The notes below the pieces were generated by a model that did no database searches, was not told the origin of the DNA, and saw only the letters and a list, made by a program, of their open reading frames with translations. The position numbers were made by a program, and so were the translations under genes. DNA of 64,000 nucleotides from Emcibacter sp. SYSU 3D8 (GTDB lineage: Bacteria > Pseudomonadota > Alphaproteobacteria > SMXS01): the NCBI RefSeq assembly GCF_039655875.1, contig NZ_JBBYXK010000008.1, positions 1 through 64,000 on the forward strand, given 5' to 3'. Shown here piece by piece: positions 34,185 to 43,100 of the stretch (positions are counted from its first letter, which is position 1; each line of letters starts with the position of its first letter).

Positions 34185-35921
34185 ATGCCGTCCGGATCCA
34201 ACCCCAAATCCGCGGCGGTGGACGGGGTCATCGGATGGGTGCTGTTCCTGCGGGCTTTCTGGCGTATGGCAGGCGGGCCCTGGCGGTCGCGGCAACGCTG
34301 GAGCGCCATCGTCCTGGCCAGCGGTCTGGTGCTGCTGACGGCCATGCAGGTTGGCGTGGCAATCGCGCTGAATATCTGGAACCTGCGGTTCTTCGATGCG
34401 GTTGAACAGAAAGCGCTGGACAGATTCTTCACCCTGATCGGCGTCTTTGCCCTGATCATACTGGCCAATGTCGCCATTACCATAAGCCATCTGCAGGTAA
34501 AGCGCCGCATCCAGGTCAACTGGCGGCGCTGGTTGACGCGGCGGCTGATGCGGAACTGGATGACGGGCGGGCGCCACTACACCCTCGGCTTTGCCCCCGG
34601 CCGGCATGACAATCCCGATGGGCGCATCGCCGAGGACATCCGTATCGCCACCGAATATGCCATCGATATCGGACATTCAGGACTCTACTCCACGATGCTG
34701 CTGATCACCTTCGTCAACATCCTGTGGTCGCTTTCCGGCACGCTTGATATTGCGGTTTTCGACACCCGCGTCGTGATCCCCGGCTACCTGGTCCTGGTCG
34801 CTCTCGTCTATACGGCGGCGGGCGCCTGGATCGCCCTGCTGCTTGGCCGCCCCATGACACAGGCCGCCACCCGGCGGCAGGCGTCGGAGGCCGACTTCAG
34901 ATTCGGCCTTGCCCGCGCGCGGACCCACAGCCTGGGCATCGCGCTGATGCGGGGCGAACCCGACGAACGCCGCCGTTTCCTCAGGTTGTTTCACCGGGCG
35001 TACCGCGCCTGGGATGTCCAGACATCGGCCTTGCGGCGGTTCTTCTATTACATGGCGACCTGGCCGCTGCTGAACCAGATCTTCCCCATTCTCGTGGCCG
35101 CCCCTCGTTTCATCACCGGCAGCATCACACTTGGCGTAATGATGCAGACTGCCCAGGCGTTCGGACAGGTGGTCGCGGCCCTGTCATGGCCGATCGACAA
35201 TCTGGCGAAAGCGTCCGAATGGCGCGCCTCCGCGGAACGGGTAATGCAGATGCAGGATGCCCTTGCTGGCCTGCACCGCGATGGCGAAAGCGCAGGCCAC
35301 ATCGGCATCTCGACCGGCACTGTCAAGAAATTGGAATTCCGGGGACTGGTGCTGACGGATGCGGACTCCAAACCCCTGACCGCCCCCATCGACCTGACCA
35401 TTCTCCCGGGCGAACGGGTGATGATCGACGGCGATCCCGCGCTGACCGGCCATCTGTTCCACGCCGCCGCCGGACTTTGGCCCTGGGGCTACGGCCGGAT
35501 CACGCGGCCGGTCGGGGCCGCCGTGCATTTCATGCCGGAGCGGCCCTACATTCCGGTGGGCTCGCTGCACGATGCGCTCTGCTATCCGGCGGCAAAGAAC
35601 ACATACGGCATCCTCGGCATCGTCGGCGCCCTGACCCGCGCAGGGTTGGCCTCGCAGGCCGATCACCTGGAAGACTCGGCCATCTGGGACCAGACCCTGT
35701 CCCTGGCCGATCAGCAGCGCCTGGGATTTGCCCGCCTGTTGCTGGTCAAGCCGGAATGGGTGGTCCTGCACGATGCCACGACGGCGCTTGCCGCCGAAAC
35801 CGAGCTGGACATGATGAACCTGATCCGGGAAGCCTGTCCGGAAGCGGCCATCGTGATCATCGGCACCCGCCCGGCGCTGAACGCCGGTTGCGACCGGGTC
35901 ATCAGCCTGAAAGGCGCCTGA
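34185..35921 (+). CDS. SbmA/YddA-like ABC protein with degenerate ATPase domain
   Basis: A 578-residue fused permease and ATP-binding protein of the ABC_membrane_2 type (relatives: YddA, SbmA, peroxisomal ABCD proteins). The first about 350 residues hold membrane helices. The nucleotide-binding half starts near residue 375. Its Walker A region (GERVMIDGDPALTGHLF, residues about 409-425) lacks the GxGKS/T core. The signature reads LSLADQQR instead of LSGGEQQR. Walker B reads VVLHDATTAL, so Asp and catalytic Glu are changed to His and Asp. The switch histidine is Thr in IIGTRPAL. All four ATPase elements are altered, so ATP hydrolysis is probably lost. The stop overlaps the convergent GH1 gene. 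Confidence 0.85.
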   Translation: MPSGSNPKSAAVDGVIGWVLFLRAFWRMAGGPWRSRQRWSAIVLASGLVLLTAMQVGVAIALNIWNLRFFDAVEQKALDRFFTLIGVFALIILANVAITISHLQVKRRIQVNWRRWLTRRLMRNWMTGGRHYTLGFAPGRHDNPDGRIAEDIRIATEYAIDIGHSGLYSTMLLITFVNILWSLSGTLDIAVFDTRVVIPGYLVLVALVYTAAGAWIALLLGRPMTQAATRRQASEADFRFGLARARTHSLGIALMRGEPDERRRFLRLFHRAYRAWDVQTSALRRFFYYMATWPLLNQIFPILVAAPRFITGSITLGVMMQTAQAFGQVVAALSWPIDNLAKASEWRASAERVMQMQDALAGLHRDGESAGHIGISTGTVKKLEFRGLVLTDADSKPLTAPIDLTILPGERVMIDGDPALTGHLFHAAAGLWPWGYGRITRPVGAAVHFMPERPYIPVGSLHDALCYPAAKNTYGILGIVGALTRAGLASQADHLEDSAIWDQTLSLADQQRLGFARLLLVKPEWVVLHDATTALAAETELDMMNLIREACPEAAIVIIGTRPALNAGCDRVISLKGA

Positions 35922-37263
35922 CCTCGCCGGACACCCGGCCGGTCCGCGCCACCGCCTCAAACCAGCGGGCCGAGGTTTTGGGTATGCGGCGCTGGGTGGC
36001 GAAGTCCACATAGACGATGCCGAAGCGGTTGCCGTAGCCCGAGCCCCATTCGAAATTATCGAGCAGCGACCAGACGAAGTAGCCCCGCACATCGGCGCCC
36101 AGGTCCATCGCCTCGCGCATGGAGCGGATATAGGTATCCAGAAACGCAATCCGGCCGGTGTCATCGACGGTCCCGTCGGGACCGGGCGCGTCATTGCCGC
36201 CGCAGCCATTTTCCGTCACGAAGACCGGTAGCCCGTAGCGATGGCTCACGGTTACCAGCGTGTCGCGGAACGCATCCGGGTGAATGCTCCAGCCGATGTC
36301 GGTGGACGGCATCTCCGGCGGCGCGCTGCCCCAGGCATAGCCCCAGGTCATCTTCGGGTCGGCCCTGGCGAAGATGGGCCCGTAGTGGTTGAGACCGAAC
36401 CAGTCTATGGGCTGGCAGATGCGGGCCATGTCCCCCGCCCGGACATGCGGCGCGATCGCCTCGGCGGTCAGCGGCGGATAATGCCCGCGCAATTGCGGGT
36501 CGGGGAACGCCAGGTTCCAGTGCTCGTCCAGCAGCGCGGCCGCCCGCCGGTTCTCGGCGGTATCGCTTTCCGGCACCACCGGCTGGACATTGTGTACCGC
36601 GCCGATGGAAGCGTCCTTGACCGTCGCCCGCAGCACCGCGACCGCGTCGCCATGGGCAAGGTTGACGTGATGGATCGCCTGCAGGTGCGCCGTGCGGTCG
36701 GTGATGCCCGGCGCGGCCCAGTCGATGGCATAGCCGAACATGGTGAATACGCCGAATTCGTTGAAGGTCGCCCAGCGCTTGACCCGGTCGCCCAGACGGC
36801 GCGCCACCAGCGCCGTATAATCGGCGAACCAGCCGGCGCTGTCCCTGGCCGTCCAGCCGCCCAGATCATCCAGCGCCTGTGGCAAATCCCAGTGATAAAG
36901 GCACAGCCACGGCTCGATGCCCGCCTCCAGCACCCCGTCTACCAGCCGGTCATAGAACGCCAGCCCGGCCTCGTTGACCGCCCCCTTCCCGGCCGGCAGC
37001 ACACGCGGCCACGCCACCGAAAACCGGTATGCCCCGACCCCCAGTTCCTTCATCAGGCCTATGTCTCCGGCATAGCGGTGGTAATGGTCGCAGGCCACGT
37101 CGCCGGTGTCGCCATTGGCCACCCGGTCCTTCATCAGACAGCGCGTATCCCAGATGCTGGGGCCCCGTCCGTCCTCGCGGGCCGCGCCCTCGATCTGGTA
37201 GCTGGAGGTGGAAACGCCCCACAGAAAGTCCGATGGAAATTCGATGGCGGGTCGTTCGCTCAC
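35902..37263 (-). CDS. Beta-glucosidase, glycoside hydrolase family 1
   Basis: A 453-residue (beta/alpha)8 enzyme. The N-terminal FLWGVSTSSYQIEGAAREDGRGPSIWDT is the family hallmark. The acid/base glutamate is Glu169 in TFNEF and the nucleophile is Glu351 in VTENG. The former normally reads TFNEP; the Phe is unusual. The C-terminus has SLLDNFEWGSGYGNRFGIVYVD. It cleaves terminal beta-glucosyl residues from cellobiose or aryl glucosides. With the glucokinase gene 2 kb away it makes a plausible glucoside-use set. The start is a GTG; it has no signal peptide and so acts in the cytoplasm. Confidence 0.93.
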   Translation of the reverse strand: MSERPAIEFPSDFLWGVSTSSYQIEGAAREDGRGPSIWDTRCLMKDRVANGDTGDVACDHYHRYAGDIGLMKELGVGAYRFSVAWPRVLPAGKGAVNEAGLAFYDRLVDGVLEAGIEPWLCLYHWDLPQALDDLGGWTARDSAGWFADYTALVARRLGDRVKRWATFNEFGVFTMFGYAIDWAAPGITDRTAHLQAIHHVNLAHGDAVAVLRATVKDASIGAVHNVQPVVPESDTAENRRAAALLDEHWNLAFPDPQLRGHYPPLTAEAIAPHVRAGDMARICQPIDWFGLNHYGPIFARADPKMTWGYAWGSAPPEMPSTDIGWSIHPDAFRDTLVTVSHRYGLPVFVTENGCGGNDAPGPDGTVDDTGRIAFLDTYIRSMREAMDLGADVRGYFVWSLLDNFEWGSGYGNRFGIVYVDFATQRRIPKTSARWFEAVARTGRVSGEVRRLSG

Positions 37264-37337
37264 GCCGCGTCCCCTTGCATCAGGATCCTGTCATCTCGCG
37301 GCTCGATCCTAGCATCGCCCGCTGGCGGGCGGAAATG

Positions 37338-37811
37338 CTACACCGAGATTGGCGCCGTTCTTGCCTTCAGCACGGCGACCGCGTCCGCCGGCTTCAGCCG
37401 CACCTGCAGGCCGCGCTGGCCGCCATTGAGGAACACCAGCGCCTCGCCCAGCGCCGCCTCGTCCACGGCCGCCGGGAACACGCGCTTTTGCCCAAACGGA
37501 CTGATGCCACCGACCACATAGCCCGTCACCCGCTCGGCCTCCGGCGGCTTCATCATCTGGGCGCTTTTGCCGCCGAACAGCGCCGCCAGCTTCTTCATGC
37601 TGACTTCCCGGTCCGATGCCAGCACCACCACGACCGGCTTGCCGTCCACCTCGGCCATCAGCGTCTTCAGTACCCTGCAGGGCGCCTCGCCCAGCGCCTC
37701 GGCCGCCTGCAACCCGATGCGGTCGGCGTCAGGCTGATAATCATAGGTGTGGACCGTGAACGTCACGCCCGCCTTCTGCAGCGCCAGCGTCGCCCGCGTC
37801 GTCCTCGACAC
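37338..37811 (-). CDS. ybaK: Cys-tRNA(Pro)/Cys-tRNA(Cys) deacylase, YbaK/EbsC family
   Basis: The 157-residue YbaK/ProX-domain protein has the conserved strand VFKT-like region LKTLMAEVDGKPVVVVLASDREVSMKKLA and the TGYVVGGISPFGQKR segment near the C-terminus, which form the editing pocket. It clears mischarged Cys-tRNA(Pro). The start is a GTG with AGGAG 7 nt upstream that overlaps the end of the TPR-sulfotransferase gene, only 1 bp from its stop, so both are likely in one transcript. Confidence 0.9.
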   Translation of the reverse strand: MSRTTRATLALQKAGVTFTVHTYDYQPDADRIGLQAAEALGEAPCRVLKTLMAEVDGKPVVVVLASDREVSMKKLAALFGGKSAQMMKPPEAERVTGYVVGGISPFGQKRVFPAAVDEAALGEALVFLNGGQRGLQVRLKPADAVAVLKARTAPISV

Positions 37812-37812
37812 G

Positions 37813-39945
37813 TCACGTCTCCTGCGCAGCCAGCCGGTCGATGAGCGGCTGGATCACCGTGCCGTATTTCTTCCAGCGGTCCACGGAACGCGTATAGATC
37901 GGCTCGCGCACCTGGGTGACGCTGGCGGTCTTCACCGGACGCTTTGCCTCATAGAACGACAGGCATTGTTCTTCCCACGGCAGGCCGATGAACTCGATCA
38001 GCTCCCGCGCCTTGCCCTCCGTGTCGGCCACCAGGTCTTCATAATTGACCTCGTGGAAGGCGCCTGCGGGCAACACCTGACGCCAGTGATCCATCAACTG
38101 GGCATATTTGCCGTAATAGTCCGCCAGATCGTCGAAATCGTAGGAATAGGGCAGGTCCTCACGGAACAGCCGCGTGAAGCACGAGATGCAATTGTCGATC
38201 GGATTGCGGCGGATATGAACGATCTTCGCGTTCGGCATGATCAGGTTGATCAGCCCGATATAGAAGAAGTTCGTCAGCATCTTGTCGGTGAAATGCGGCG
38301 TGTGGCCGGACCAGTTGGGCACGTCGCGCAGATAGCTCGCGACGATGCCATCGGCATGTTTCTGCGACAGGAACTGGAACACCTCGGGAAAGCGCACGGA
38401 CTCGCTGAAGTCCTTGACGACAGTTTCGTTCAGGCTCTGGTTCAGGGTCCGCACCTCGCCCGCGCCGAATACCTGTGAATGGCTCGAGATGATCTGTTCG
38501 GTCAGCGTGCTGCCGGACCGCGGCATGCCAAGCACCAGGATCGGCGCCGCCGTATCCGACCCCCGGATCTGCGCGCGTTTGGCGTCCAGCGCCTCCCTGG
38601 TAAACACCTCGCGGATGCGGTCGAACAGGTACAGGCTCGCCTGCTTGTTGTAGTTCAACTCGGCGCGCTTGAGCCTGGCGCCGGCCATGAAGGCTTCCAT
38701 CGCCTTCCGGCTTTCGCCCACGTCGTCATAGACCTTCCCCAGCGCATAATAGACGCCGATTTTTTCGTGATCCGAAAGGCCGTCGACCGACGCGGACGCG
38801 GCAATGAAGTTCTTGTAATGAATATCTTTTTTCGTGAACTTCTTGGCGCCGGCCAGATTGGTATAGACCCGCAGCGCGTCGGGCGCGATCCCGATGGCGT
38901 TCTCGAAATAGCGCCGCGCCTCATCCATGTTACCCAGTTCCATGTGCGAGGCGCCGATCTGGTTGTTGAGGTCGACCGAATCCGGCTCCGCCGCCAGCGC
39001 CCTGTTGAACCAGTCGAGCGATTCCTCGGTCAGCCCCATCTCCCGCTTCACCCGCCCCATGAGCGCGAGGGCCCGGTGATCGCCGTCGTCGAGCGCCAGC
39101 GCCTGCTCGGCGGCCGCCAGCGCGCCATTCAGCTTGTGCTCCTCCTGCAGCAGCTGGGCCATCATCAGCAGAGGCTCTAGCTTGCCCGGATACATGGTCG
39201 TCATGCGCGACAGCAGCGTCAGCGCGTAGTTCGAATTGCCCAGTCCGTGTGACGCCGAGGCAATCCCGGTCAGCGCCTCCATGTGGTCCGGCTTGATCTC
39301 GGTGGCGCGCCTGAACAGCTTCTCGGCAGCCGCGAAGCCTCGCTGCGCCAGATAGGCCTTGCCGGCATTGGTCAGCGCCTCGACATAGGTCGGCCGCAGC
39401 TCGACCGCCCGCTCGTAGCAGCGGATGCTGGCATCCGCCTGTTCCCTGACCCGGTAGAGATTGCCCAGGTTGTTGTGCGCCTCGGCAAATGCCGGCTTGA
39501 TCTCGATCGCCCGCTTGTAAGCGGCCTCGGCGTCATCAAGCTCCTTGCGCTCGAAGTGAACGATGCCAAGGTTGTTCCACGCATCCGCATAGCCGGGCGC
39601 CAGCGAAACAGCCTTTCGGCCGTGACTGGCCGCGCTGTCCAGGTCCCTGGATTGCCGGTACATCTCGCACAGATTGCTGTGGAACACCGGCAGGTTCGCG
39701 TCGCGTGCCACCGCCCGCTCAAGAACCTCGATGGCCCCGGCCAGTTGTCCTGCCCGGTGCAGCACGAAGGCGCGCATGGCGATGGTGTTCGCGTCATGGG
39801 GAAACTGCGTGATCAGTTGCTCGGACAGGGAAAGCGCGGCGGGCAGCTTCCCCTGGCTGGCCAGGTTGATCGCCATCGTCACAGCGTCTTCCCGCTTGAT
39901 GCGTTTCTGTTCCGGCTGCTTCTGTTCCAAATCAATTCCCTGCAT
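37813..39945 (-). CDS. Tetratricopeptide-repeat sulfotransferase
   Basis: A 710-residue protein. The N-terminal about 380 residues are a chain of tetratricopeptide units (for example YADAWNNLGIVHFERKELDDAEAAYKRAIEIKP). The C-terminal third is a PAPS-dependent sulfotransferase: the 5'-phosphosulfate loop PILVLGMPRSGSTLTEQI and the 3'-phosphate site IRRNPIDNCISCF. Such proteins transfer sulfate to a protein, glycan or lipid, with the TPRs giving substrate contact. It has no signal peptide. It lies directly after an autotransporter gene on the same strand, which invites the idea of envelope sulfation, but I have no evidence for it. Confidence 0.88.
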   Translation of the reverse strand: MQGIDLEQKQPEQKRIKREDAVTMAINLASQGKLPAALSLSEQLITQFPHDANTIAMRAFVLHRAGQLAGAIEVLERAVARDANLPVFHSNLCEMYRQSRDLDSAASHGRKAVSLAPGYADAWNNLGIVHFERKELDDAEAAYKRAIEIKPAFAEAHNNLGNLYRVREQADASIRCYERAVELRPTYVEALTNAGKAYLAQRGFAAAEKLFRRATEIKPDHMEALTGIASASHGLGNSNYALTLLSRMTTMYPGKLEPLLMMAQLLQEEHKLNGALAAAEQALALDDGDHRALALMGRVKREMGLTEESLDWFNRALAAEPDSVDLNNQIGASHMELGNMDEARRYFENAIGIAPDALRVYTNLAGAKKFTKKDIHYKNFIAASASVDGLSDHEKIGVYYALGKVYDDVGESRKAMEAFMAGARLKRAELNYNKQASLYLFDRIREVFTREALDAKRAQIRGSDTAAPILVLGMPRSGSTLTEQIISSHSQVFGAGEVRTLNQSLNETVVKDFSESVRFPEVFQFLSQKHADGIVASYLRDVPNWSGHTPHFTDKMLTNFFYIGLINLIMPNAKIVHIRRNPIDNCISCFTRLFREDLPYSYDFDDLADYYGKYAQLMDHWRQVLPAGAFHEVNYEDLVADTEGKARELIEFIGLPWEEQCLSFYEAKRPVKTASVTQVREPIYTRSVDRWKKYGTVIQPLIDRLAAQET

Positions 39946-40015
39946 TCAGTGGGCCGGCACGTCGCGCCGGTTTCCAGCCCGGTGTGCGGCGCATCCGATC
40001 CACGGCTCAAACAAA

Positions 40016-40047
40016 GACACGGCGCATCATACAGGATGCGCCGTGTC
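40016..40047 (-). terminator. Hairpin H1 downstream of autotransporter 1
   Basis: A perfect 13-bp stem GACACGGCGCATC/GATGCGCCGTGTC with a 6-nt loop lies 82 bp past the autotransporter stop. Related stems lie at 45121-45150 and 45289-45319. There is no strong T-tract. Confidence 0.65.
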
Positions 40048-40128
40048 CTCGCTTCTTGCTGCTTCAGCGCCGCCGGGACAAGGACGCATCCTTCTCCCGA
40101 GGCACTGTTTCTGAGGAGTTTCCGAGCC

Positions 40129-43100
40129 TCAGAACTTTACGCGCACGCCGCCCTGGATGGCATGGCTGTGATAACCAGAGCCAAACGCGCCCTGGTAGTC
40201 GAAGAACACGCCCACGCCGTTGCTCATCAGCGCGGTCACACCGGCGCCGACAACCGCGAGGTCCTTGGTCACCTTGGAACCGATGGCGGTGAACGGCTCG
40301 TTCGGCAGACCGTTCAGGTTCGCCACGATCCACGACGGATCATCCTTGAACTCATGACGCCATTCGGCCCGCAACTCGGGGATCCACTTGGTCGAACCTT
40401 CGCCCCAGACACCCGACAGACGCGCACCGAGGCGCGACTGGAACGACTTGCCGGTACCATCGAGGATATCGAGGCCCAGATCGCCGCCGCCCGCTTCCGA
40501 GAACGGATCCGCGTCGACGCCCGAATAGTTCAGGCCGGCGAACGGACGCAGCGCGGCGCCGTTGCCCAGTTCGAACAGATAGCCCGCTTCCACATGACTC
40601 ATCAGGCCGTCGCCGTCATACTTCGATGAGGCACCGGTGGTGCAGTTGAAGCCCAGGCACGTCGTGTCGCCGTACTGGATCGTCCGGTTCACGCGATAGC
40701 TGTCGCTGGCATAGGTCAGCGAGCCGTCGACATAGAACTGGTCGACCGTGGCGGACAGGTAACCGCCGATGGTCCAGCGCTTGATCTTGCCCAGATCGCC
40801 ATCGTCGAAGTCCAGCTTGTCGTCCATGTAGCCGGTAACCAGGCCGACCGTCACGTTCTGCGAGACCTGGAAATCGGCGCCCAGGACGGCGCCAAAGGTC
40901 TCTTCGTCATAACCGGTCGCTTCCACGTCGCCGCGGGTGCTCGACCAGCGGCCGAAGGCACGGCCCCAGAATGCGAAGCGGGATTCGTCGGCGCCCGACG
41001 CACCGGCCGCCGACAGCGGCGCGATGGAGTTGGACGATCCCTTGGGACGCAGCATCACGACCTGGCCGTCCGCGCCGCCCGTGTGACGAATGTCGTTCAG
41101 GTGCTCGGACAGGGCCATGTGATAGGGCTCGGACAGGTTCGCCGCGGCCCGCATTACCTGGGCATGCTCGGAACCCGACCACGAGTTCAGCACCCGGTCA
41201 TACTTCGCCGGATCGGTCAGGGTGAACATGGCCGACAGGATGCTGTTCAGTTCGGGACCATTGGCCGAGGGCACGCGCGTCGGATCGTAGCCATCCTCCA
41301 GCGCCGTCGCGACCGAGGTCGAGTTGATGGTCAGGCCCGGCACCGTGTTGAAGGCGTTCCGCTTCCACGAGATGGTCACGTCCTGCTCGTTCACCACTGC
41401 CGAGAAATCCAGCAGCAGCGTGTCGCCCAGGATGTTCACATTGTCGAACGTGCCGACAACATCGCCCACGGTTTCGATCACGATGTGGCTGCCGTTATCG
41501 CCGTAAAGGCCAGGCAGCGCCACGGCGCCCAGCGTGCCGTCGATATTCGCATCACCGGTCGTGGTGATGATCCCGGCGTCGGTGGGGTTGAAGATGAAGG
41601 TCAGGGTGCTGTCCGGGTCCATCGTGAACGTATCGACGGCAATCGAACCGGTCGTGCCCATCACCAGCGACGCGTTCTTGTTCAGGTTCGCTGCGCCGGT
41701 ATTCTGCACGGTGCCGTTCATCACGAAAGTGACAGCCGTGTCGTCCCTGCCGATGTTCAGGGCGCCGGCGCCGTCGAGGGTGAAGTCGGCGTCGGCGGTG
41801 ACCGTCCCGTCAGCCGGCGTGCCGGTGCCGGTGAACACGTTCACCACGTCCAGCGCATCCGCATCCACCAGGCCGTGGATCGCGCCGCCCGTCCAGTTCA
41901 GCGTGTCGTCGTTGCCCTGGTCCATGGCGATCGCGGTCTTGCCCGAAATCTCGCCGCCCTGCTGGTTGACGATCAGCGGTACCGACGCGAACGTGGCGTC
42001 AACGGCGATGGCGGAACCGCCGGCCTCGTTGGTGGCCGAAATCGTCCCGCTATTGGTCACGGTGATGTCATTCTCGGGCACCTGGTTGGCGATCTGGTTG
42101 CCGCCAGGCTCACTGGTGGTCACTTCGATCACCGGCGCCAGCAACAGGGCGACGGCGGCCGACTGATCGGCACTGCCAGTCACCGAGGCGCTGATCGTGC
42201 CGCTGTTGTTGATCAGCATGCCTGCCGAAGCGTCCGGCAATGCCAGGCCGATGGCGAAGGCTCTCGCAACATTCTGCGCGTCCGCCGTGGCCGAGATGGT
42301 GCCGCTGTTCACGACCGTGTCGATCCCGCCCGACAGGACGCCACCGATCGCGGTCACTGTTGCCGACGTCCCCAGGGTCGACGCCGCGGCCTGAGATGCG
42401 TCGACGGCATCAACATTGTCGGTGAGGCTCAGCGAGGCGCTGGCCATCAGGGTGCCGGAATTGGTGAAGGTATGCAGTGAGCCTTCTTCCGGCGTGGTGA
42501 AGTCCGCGCTCACGCCGATTGCCAGGACACGTGCCTGGTTCGAGACCGACACATTGCCCGCCTCGTCGCCGGCGCTGGCGCTGGCGGTCACATCGACCGA
42601 GGCCGATGCTGTGGCCGAGATCGTGCCGGAATTGGTGATGTCGCCTTCGACTTGGTTTTCGAAGGCCACGCCCATTGCCAGAACCGCGACATCGTTATCG
42701 ATGGTCACCGATGCGGTCGTCTCGCCACTGGCGGAGACGTTTTCCACCAGGGTCGCCGACGCCGTTGCCGAGATCGTGCCGGAATTGTCCAGCCCGGTTA
42801 CAGTGCCGTCCAGCAGCATGCCATAGGCCGTCGCCGTCTGGTCGATATCGTTGAGATATGCCGAAGCCGAGCCCGTGGTGCCGAACGCGGCGGCGTCGAC
42901 CATCAGGGACACCGAGGCATTGGCCGCGATGCCGCCCGCATTGACGATATCGAACTCGCCGCTGCTGTCCACTTCCACGCCCCAGGCCTGTGCCTGCTGC
43001 TCGATTCTGTTGACGTCGACAGTGCTCACCGGGCCTGTCGCGGTCAGATCGTAGCTGGCCGTATGACTGGCGTCGGCCAGAATGGTGCCGTCGGCCTCGT

